64,000 nt of DNA, taken from NCBI RefSeq assembly GCF_027595985.1, contig NC_073305.1, positions 24,580,028 to 24,644,027 on the forward strand, written 5' to 3'. A program made the position numbers and the translations under genes. A model generated the notes under the pieces. The model was not told where the DNA came from, searched no databases, and saw nothing but the letters and a program-made list of their open reading frames with translations. Source of the DNA: Sorex araneus. Lineage: Eukaryota; Chordata; Mammalia; Eulipotyphla; Soricidae. Below, one piece after another: positions 57,892 to 64,000 of the stretch (its first letter is position 1; the number at the start of each line of letters is the position of its first letter).

Positions 57892-59544
57892 AAGACATTG
57901 GTTGCCTTTAAAAAAAAATCACGCATATGCTTCAAAAATAAATATTTAATGTTTGCTCTAAGCCTGAGATTCATGTGCAGATTTAGGTTAAAAAAAAAAA
58001 ACAGAGCAACAGGATTTAACCATGATAAGAAGTAATTAAAGTGCAAATGTTTAAGCCTTAAATGGAACAAAAACATACACAAATTTCACTAGAGAAGGTC
58101 TGCTGTTTTTGATCTGTACTGAGATGTCACAGGGACAGGCTTCGATGTCTACAGAACACTGCTGTCCCTCACTGCAGGGCGTAGATCCAATGGAGATGCC
58201 TGGTGCTGCTCCTGGCATCTCATTGCTGAGCAAAGGCAGTTGTTTCGAAACTCTTAGGCTTCCTCTTCTAAGATAAACTCTTGGGTTTTTGGTGGTGGTG
58301 GTGGTGTTTGTTTGTTGTAGAACACTTGTTGTCTGGCAACTGTTTGAGGGAATGTGAAACCTGCTCTTTTCCCTTTGCAAAGGCACCAAAACTCATCCCT
58401 GAACTCTCCTGATTCTAGCGGTCCTGACCCGGTCCCCGTTTCCATCCCCCCCTCCATTTGCTTTGCCTGCTGTGGCAAGAGAAAGACCCTCAATGAGCCT
58501 AAACTCAAACCAGGCATGGAGGCAAAAAAAAAAAAAAAAGGCACTGCTAATCCCAATGACCATTTTTTTTTTTCTAAAAGCCTGAAACAAAGGAAATTCT
58601 CTGCTTCCAGGAATGGCCTTAATCAGTCACATATGTGAACACAGACCCAGTTTTCCATCAGCATAACAGGATTTTCCCAACGCATTGATTTTCTTTTTTC
58701 TTTCTTTCTTTTTTTTTTTTTGGTCTATTATCAGCAAAAGGTTGTTGGTGTGGTTTTTGGTTGTTGTTTTTAAAGATCCTAGGAATGATAGCAGACCTTT
58801 CAACCAGAGAGGCAAGTTGCCGAGTATCTGCAGTACTTGGAAGCGAAGAGCAATGAAGGATTATTGTGGGTAGAAAGAGTCCTCATTGGTAGAAACAAAC
58901 AAACAGCTTTTAAAAATCTAAGAATTGTGCCCTGCGGGGGTAGGTTTGCTGAACTGTCTGCTCTACCAGTTAATGAGGTAGTTTGTCTAATGGAGATAGA
59001 AAAGACCATTTATAACAATGCTGGGCTTTGTGTGTGGTTTAAAAATCAAATTGAGTGGAAATGCAGCAAATACGAAATGGCACTGTTTATTTTCTAATTA
59101 ATTTGCTACAAACTACAGCATAAAAGTGTTAAATATATTAGATGCTATGTGATTTTTAGGAGAGAGCACTGAAAATGTTCACTTCTCATTGTCTTTCTTT
59201 TCATCAAAGATCCAGGTTGTGATTGGAAAGTTTGCAAAGGATGTTGATATTTTATTTGGGGAGGCGGGGTGACAGTTGTGGAGTTTCATAAGTCAACTGG
59301 GAATATTGTCTCCTTTGTAAGGTTCATTGAGGTTCCAGGAGCTTAGGACCATATGGTCTCACTGATGACAGTGTTTATTTTTAATATTAATAAGCCAAGG
59401 ATGCAAGGTCCTGGGGAGAATGTCTTGTGAAGGAGGAAAACTACTCACATTGCGATTGCTCATGGGCTTTTTCCTCCGTAGGGCACATAAGACAGGAACT
59501 CAGTATATACAAGCACATATGTAGACAGGAAAGAGCAAAGATAA
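57892..59544. other. Unique block, SINE-free
   Basis: 1.65 kb; moderately GC-rich at 58100-58500, with A and T homopolymer runs. Frames of 94-112 codons here cross homopolymers and lack recognisable homology. An upstream RARB leader exon could lie here, but nothing identifies one. Confidence 0.4.
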
Positions 59545-59660
59545 TAGAACTGGCAAGATCTAGGTTCAAATTCTGGCATAGCCAGAGACTCTGATATTGT
59601 AAATCATTTAAACTCAGAGATTTACTTTGTCTCCTGGAAAATAAAGTAGCATTGCCCGAT
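59545..59660 (+). mobile_element. MIR SINE relic
   Basis: gatctaggttcaaattctgg, catagccagagactctg, ttgtaaatcatttaaactc and tactttgtctcctgg follow MIR in order. Confidence 0.7.
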
Positions 59661-60106
59661 AGCTCTATCCTAAATGTTAGACTGTAGATCATAAGTAAAT
59701 GCCGTATACAAATTAACAGAAGTTATTATTGATTAGAATATCTGGGGGGGTTGTAATTACCAACCTATCTTCAGAAACAGATCAGTAAACTTGAATATGT
59801 CTTTGTTCTCAACTTTGCCCAGATCTACCTTTGTTTCTTTATGACAAAATTTTTAGTCTAATATTCTCTTCCTAGGGCACAACTTCCTAGCTGTCATGTG
59901 TTCTCTTTTATGCTCTTTGCCCCAAAGATTCTTATCCATTTTAGCAATTTTGTTGCTAAGAGCATATTATGTGATGACAATGTTAATGTTAAATTTTGGC
60001 TGCCATTTACAATTTGTTTACTCTCCACCAATGACTGGTCTTCTCTTGGTATTATTTTATTACTTTGCTTAATTCTCCCATCACCCCTCATGAAGTAAGT
60101 TTGATT
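59661..60106. other. Unique sequence
   Basis: Nothing recognised. Confidence 0.4.
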
Positions 60107-60117
60107 GTTATCTCTGT

Positions 60118-60365
60118 GGGCTGGAGCGATAGCACAGTGGTAGGGCGTTTGCCTTTCACGTGGCTGACCCGTGTTGGATTCCTCTGCCCCTCTCGGAGAG
60201 CCCGGCAAGCTACCGAAAATATCGCGCCCGCAGAGCAGAGCCTGGCAAGCTACCCGTGGCGTATTGGATATGCCAAAAACAGTAACAATAAGTCTCACAA
60301 TGAGAGACGTTACTGGTGCCTGCTCGAGCAAATCGATGAGCAACCGGATGACAGTGACAGTGACA
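60118..60365 (+). mobile_element. Shrew SINE, A-tail-less type, with perfect target duplication
   Basis: 248-bp copy from gggctggagcgatagcac (first base shared with the flank) to gatgacagtgacagtgaca. Flanked by gttatctctgt at 60107-60117 and 60366-60376, with no A-tail before the second copy. Low divergence; the 190- and 105-codon frames over it are SINE artefacts. Confidence 0.98.
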
Positions 60366-60376
60366 GTTATCTCTGT

Positions 60377-60734
60377 ATTTAAAAAAATGACAGAAAGAGG
60401 TAAGATAATTAATTGCCAAGGGTGCAAGGGTATAATATTGTAGCTCTGAAATAGTGCTCCTAACAACTATTATAATGCTGGTCTTGGGCTGGTGGCCTTG
60501 TTCTATGCCACATGGATTTACAATGAGAGTTTGATTTTAATGGACTACTGAAGATTGATTATCAGAACCAAAGTGAATTTGTGAGGTATATTATCAGTTC
60601 ATTTTGGAACCTATTTCAGGTTTCCATTTCTAGTGGTGAAGAACTCTAGAAGCTGATAAGTCCTTGTATATGCTTTATGAGAGACAGGATAGTTTATCTC
60701 TCCTTCATAATATGAACTCAATCAAGAGTTAAAC
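60377..60734. other. Unique sequence
   Basis: Nothing recognised. Confidence 0.4.
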
Positions 60735-60865
60735 TGAAAATTCCTTGATGATAGGAGAATTACACTACATTGTTCCATGCCATATATCTCTAGTGTCTAC
60801 ATTAGCACCTAACTTACAAAATAGTAAGGTAAGATTTGACTTATACTTGGATCATTGAACAAATT
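60735..60865 (+). mobile_element. L2-type LINE 3' end relic
   Basis: aattccttgatgataggag, catatatctctagtgtc, attagcacctaac and ttggatcattgaacaaat follow the ancient L2 3' end. Confidence 0.55.
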
Positions 60866-61253
60866 AAAAAATAGATGGCTGTATGCATCATTGATAGAAA
60901 AAAATGGTGTTCTTATATACTATTGATAACTGGATCTAGAATAAAATATTTCACTGATCATTGATTACCATCTCTTATTTATCTTTCATTAAACTTTCTT
61001 CACAATTATATTTATCTTGTTGACTGACTACATTCACATCTAAAGTTATTCACATAAAATATATAAAATCTGAAAGCGTGTAAGTTACAACAACAAGCAA
61101 TACACTATTAATTTCTCTAAATCAAAGAGATTTCATTAACATACATCAAATACCTATTGAACTTATTGCTTGTCGGATATCTTTAGAGTAACTTGAGACA
61201 CTGCTGTTAACAAAACAAAGGAAAAACCCTTTCTAGTGAATATATTTTAATGA
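60866..61253. other. Unique AT-rich sequence
   Basis: Nothing recognised. Confidence 0.4.
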
Positions 61254-61430
61254 GGAAGCAGAAGGGGCAGTGGCAGGAGGGAAACTTGGGTCTTTGGTGG
61301 TGGGAAATGGACACTAGTGGAGGGATGGATGTTAGATCATTATATGACTGAAACCCGATCATGAACAGCTTTGTAACTGTGTATCTCATGATGGCTCAAT
61401 AAAAATAAACAAGCAAACAAACAAAAAAGA
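61254..61430 (+). mobile_element. L1-type 3' end, sense
   Basis: ggtggtgggaaatggacac, ggagggatggatgttagatc, tgtatctcatgatggctcaa and an aataaaaataaac tail. Nearest transposon upstream of the RARB exon. Confidence 0.8.
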
Positions 61431-61834
61431 CCTCTCACATGTATCCCGTGCATGATATCAAATTTTCTGAGTACCATGGGAAAGAATTGAGCGGAGTGAA
61501 GAATACAGGAATAGTGGGGGAGAAGGGTATTTTTTAACATCAGATAAGGTTATCCTGGTATTGTGTAAAAGTTTGCATTCTATGTGAAAATTTAAGAAAA
61601 TAAAGGAAAAGAATGTAAGAGAAAAATTGGGTCTCATAACTCAAATTAATACTAGATATTTATCTTACAGGATTAGCTGCTTTGGACTTTTAAAACAAGA
61701 ATATCCCCCCACCTTAAACTGAGAAGCTGAATTTTCAAAAATCATCTTATAATCAGCATGACAAAATGAGTGGTGGAAAACCCAAACTGGGAAGAAGCCA
61801 GGTCATCTATTGAACCATCTTGCCTTTGGCCCAG
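61431..61834. other. Unique sequence just upstream of the RARB exon
   Basis: Probable end of the preceding intron. Pyrimidine stretches near 61705-61712 and 61820-61834 could belong to acceptor signals. Confidence 0.5.
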
Positions 61835-61948
61835 AACACACCTCTGACTCAACTCTTGCCCTGAATTTACCAGTGCCCTACGTTGGTTCTTGACCCAGAC
61901 TGATGTGTTCCCACACCAGAGCACCTTTCAATCTGTGATGCCTGAATC
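61835..61948 (+). other. RARB: RARB exon, 5' untranslated part (left boundary uncertain)
   Basis: The A-region exon should begin with 5' UTR after a 3' splice site. Four AG sites with some upstream pyrimidines are plausible, giving exon starts at 61835 (after ttggcccag), 61874 (after atttaccag), 61899 (after cttgacccag) or 61920 (after cacaccag). None is decisive by eye, so the leftmost is used as an outer limit. The leader holds two ATGs upstream of the coding start; the second is present whichever site is used. Confidence 0.5.
61903..61938 (+). promoter_or_regulatory. Upstream ORF 1 in RARB leader (11 codons)
   Basis: An ATG at 61903 opens an 11-codon frame that stops at TGA 61936-61938. 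The stop shares its A with the start of the next upstream ORF (TGATG). It is part of the mRNA only if the exon starts at or before 61899. Upstream ORFs are known to control translation of the beta2 message; a role here is inference. Confidence 0.45.
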
Positions 61949-61952
61949 ATGA
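61938..61952 (+). promoter_or_regulatory. Upstream ORF 2 in RARB leader (4 codons), overlapping the main start
   Basis: ATG at 61938, then three sense codons and TGA at 61950-61952. The stop overlaps the RARB start codon (ATGA), a geometry compatible with termination-reinitiation. It is included in the mRNA under every candidate splice acceptor. The three starts (61903, 61938, 61949) are in three different frames. Confidence 0.55.
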
Positions 61953-62126
61953 CCACCAGTAGCCACGCATGTCCTGTCCCAACAGTGAATGGACACATGA
62001 CTCACTATCCAGCTGCTCCTTACCCATTACTCTTTCCACCCGTCATTGGAGGACTTTCCCTGCCTCCTCTCCATGGTCTCCATGGCCACCCTCCTCCCAG
62101 TGGATGCAGCACCCCATCACCTGCAA
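61949..62126 (+). CDS. RARB: RARB isoform beta1/beta3 N-terminal (A region) exon, coding part
   Basis: This exon encodes the first 59 residues, plus one base of codon 60, of retinoic acid receptor beta isoforms 1 and 3. The receptor is a ligand-activated nuclear transcription factor that binds DNA as a heterodimer with RXR; this A region is the isoform-specific part with a ligand-independent activation function. Seen here: start MTTSSHACPVP, a Pro/His-rich middle including LLFPPVIGGLSLPPLHG, and the end SGCSTPSPA, matching what I know of mammalian RARB beta1. RAR alpha shares the STPSPA end but differs before it; RAR gamma is clearly different. The reading frame is open, and its phase-1 end at 62126 is followed by GTAAGT, as expected for joining to the exon that starts the IETQ sequence (beta1) or to the short beta3 exon. 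The start has A at -3. No zinc-finger or ligand-domain exon lies in the window. Expression is from distal promoter P1, not the retinoid-inducible P2 of beta2. Confidence 0.95.
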
Positions 62127-62132
62127 GTAAGT
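62127..62132 (+). other. RARB: 5' splice site of RARB A-region exon
   Basis: GTAAGT directly after the codon-60 first base, preceded by CAA. It is a full match to the intronic part of the donor consensus and marks the end of the exon; reading past it gives SKCH then a stop, which is not RARB sequence. Confidence 0.92.
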
Positions 62133-63841
62133 GCCACTGATGTTTTCTCTTTTTTTTCTTAGTTGATTGAAAGACTGAGAAAACAGAACGATTCCTTTCC
62201 AGGGTGTATTCTTATTTCATTTGATATTAGTTTTTCTTGATTTACAGGATTGTTCTTTCAGTTCTGTTAATAGAAGTGTAATTTGAAACCAGATAAACAA
62301 TGATTTATGGATTTTGTCTATGGAAAATGTTCTTGGCATTTTGTTCTATTTTATAAAATATAAACATAAAAGTAATCTACAACTAAACTGGGTCCAAGAC
62401 ACTGGACACAATTAATCACTTGTGACAAAATGTGAACAGTGAATTAGGGGTGATACCATAAAAGTGATTCGTGATAATTCTGGATTTAACACTGACTTTG
62501 ATTGTGGGGTCTTCTTTGAATCGCCATCCCATTTCCAGTACAGGAAATATCCATAATGAATGACAACTATCCAGGGACCTTTAATACCAGTTTATATTAC
62601 ATCCAGATTTTTTAATGTTCTCAAATCACTGCTGATTCAGTGTTAAACTCTTTACTAAAGTCTTACTTTTCTCTAAAATATTGTATGTGAATTAATATAA
62701 AAAAGAAAAGTGATGAGTCAGAATTTTTAAAGTCTGAATTAACTTGCTTATTAAAAGCATCCCTATTAGATCATTTCTTTCTCAATTTGTTCATGTTAAA
62801 AGACAAACTGTAGAAGCCCTGTGAGGGTTTTCAATGATCAAAACAGGTTTGATACAAGTTGTTTTTTTTTAAACTCGGTTTGATTCATGTCTGTTTCAAC
62901 ACTTCCTTGACTTTTCTGGACTGTACTTTTTGTTACTTAACTTTTTTCCCCTCCTATATACTGCACTTTCTGGAAGCTGGAAACTTATTCTACCTAATGG
63001 AGTACCTAAGCTCTTGGTATTTTGTGTTCAAAAATTATGGATATATGTTTGGATGTCAAGATATTTCGATGATGGATGGTGGGATAAACATATAAACTTG
63101 CAAGAATGTTGACTGCAATAATGTTTGATAAATACAAACATGTTTTTCTTCTCAGAATGACATAATTATAATTTTTCCATTTTTGTGCTTTGTATTTCTG
63201 TCCAGATCATGTGATCCATAAAGTCTTTAAGTTTCTTAATTTAAGCAACTTAATCTTCTCATGTTAAAAGTGAAATACATTCTTAGTAACTTCTTAGCTG
63301 TGAGTAGAGATGGAAAAAGTGCTTGGATTCAAAATTTCTTGATTATCTAGGTGTCAATACCTTGTTCATTTAACATGCAAATAATGCCATTGAATTGCAT
63401 TTAGCTAACACATGAAGAAATCTGACTAAGTGATCATCTGGAGACATTTAAAACTATTAAAATTTGACCAAAAAGAGCTTCTGAATCTAATCCCATGCTC
63501 AGTCAGCAAGATGCACATAGCATGTTTTAGCCTATTCCTTTTCTGAGATGAGAAGTATGTTTTGTAGATGTTACCAATGATTTAAGATATAAGTTTTATT
63601 ACCATCCTGGGTGATATAATCCTGTATATTGTAAGCTCTTACTCAGGTACAGCCCAGAGTTTCACCAGAAAACTTGAGCTTTTCTGGCTACTGATTTTAA
63701 GGGAAATGAAGCACATGGTAGATGTAAGATGGGAGACTTATTCATACTGGATTAGAATTCTTAAACACTTGGACAGGCTCTCAATCTACAACACCTTATC
63801 CATCTGTTCGCAGATATTTTTAGGTCAGAGAATTCTAATAG
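62127..63841 (+). other. RARB: RARB intron start, repeat-poor
   Basis: About 1.7 kb of AT-rich intron with no SINE or L1 that I recognise. I looked for the beta3-specific 27-codon exon and did not find it. No other exon-like open frame with splice sites is visible. Confidence 0.7.
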
Positions 63842-64000
63842 TGCATTGCTTAGCAAAGTAGAGCCTATTGACCAAATCTAACCTGCCTTCTGCTCTTGAA
63901 AATAAAGTTTTATTGGAACACTGCCACATTTATTTGCTCACATCACATCTGTGGTTTCTTAATACTACAAGTTAGAGATCAAATAGCCTACAGATCCTAA
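63842..64000 (+). mobile_element. Ancient hAT-type DNA transposon relic (reaches window edge)
   Basis: Contains gaccaaatct and aaagttttattggaacac, the hallmark stretch of a widespread ancient mammalian DNA transposon. I recognise the sequence but not the exact family name. The copy runs to or past the window edge. Confidence 0.65.

Noticed and set aside
58051-58638. Possible upstream RARB exon in a GC-richer patch
   Set aside because: No recognisable leader or coding sequence, no CpG-rich promoter signature, and frames cross homopolymer runs.
60118-60190. Possible tRNA gene (A- and B-box-like motifs)
   Set aside because: The head is part of a dispersed SINE present dozens of times; it lacks a proper cloverleaf and discrete ends.
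59894-60466. 190-codon reverse open frame
   Set aside because: It runs across the full SINE at 60118-60365; the same peptide pieces appear at other SINE copies (for example 8854-9210 and 23735-23983).
62133-64000. beta3-specific RARB exon
   Set aside because: Looked for it downstream of the A-region exon; no segment with the expected coding content and splice sites was seen.
1-64000. Classic DR5 retinoic acid response element of the RARB P2 promoter
   Set aside because: The known direct repeat with 5-base spacing was not found; P2 and the beta2 first exon lie outside the window.
1-64000. CRISPR arrays, operons, bacterial promoters
   Set aside because: The sequence is mammalian; direct repeats are microsatellites or dispersed transposons.

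Overview
This is a mammalian nuclear genome window, AT-rich and dominated by interspersed repeats, with no prokaryotic gene structure. The species-specific repeats point to a shrew (Soricidae, most likely Sorex): about 35 tRNA-derived SINE copies whose head matches the shrew-type SINE I recognise from Sorex, many copies of one L1-like 3' end, and older pan-mammalian repeats (MIR, L2, MER5, an MLT1-like LTR). The species call is an inference from recognised repeats, not from a database search.

One protein-coding exon can be supported. At 61949-62126 on the + strand is the exon that encodes the N-terminal A region of retinoic acid receptor beta isoforms 1 and 3 (RARB), ending in a consensus splice donor. 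RARB beta1/beta3 messages come from the distal promoter P1, and the exons for the DNA- and ligand-binding domains lie further 3'. The window is therefore mostly sequence upstream of, or inside the first intron of, the P1 transcription unit (about 1-61.8 kb), plus the start of the next intron (62127-64000). I could not find the P1 promoter, exon 1 or the beta3-specific exon.

Layout. 1-6.8 kb: old SINEs, a long shrew repeat with an internal dimer (1685-2330), a long GGAA microsatellite, and an L1 3' end nested inside a SINE. 6.8-13.3 kb: mostly unique sequence, an antisense L1 end with a small inverted piece, and a hAT relic. 13.8-15.1 kb: a SINE cluster with an inverted pair. 15-24 kb: mostly unique, with an L1 fragment spanning ORF1 to ORF2. 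24.8-28.8 kb: L1 3' end split by a SINE, plus further SINEs. 28.8-39 kb: unique blocks, L1 ends and SINEs with clean target-site duplications. 39.4-41.4 kb: young SINE and a GC-richer antisense L1-associated block with an internal direct repeat. 42.9-50.8 kb: antisense L1 remnants, MLT1-like LTR, microsatellites and a solo class II LTR. 51.6-61.4 kb: second long shrew repeat, L1 ends, SINEs and a MER5 relic. 61.4-63.8 kb: repeat-poor sequence around the RARB exon.

Two observations deserve a second look. First, three copies of a long repeat share body and tail with the A-tail-less shrew SINE, which suggests a mosaic origin for that SINE; two SINEs of this type have perfect target duplications but no A-tail and no L1-like insertion site. 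Second, the RARB exon start is preceded by two short upstream ORFs in different frames, linked to each other and to the main start by overlapping stop/start codons (TGATG, then ATGA).
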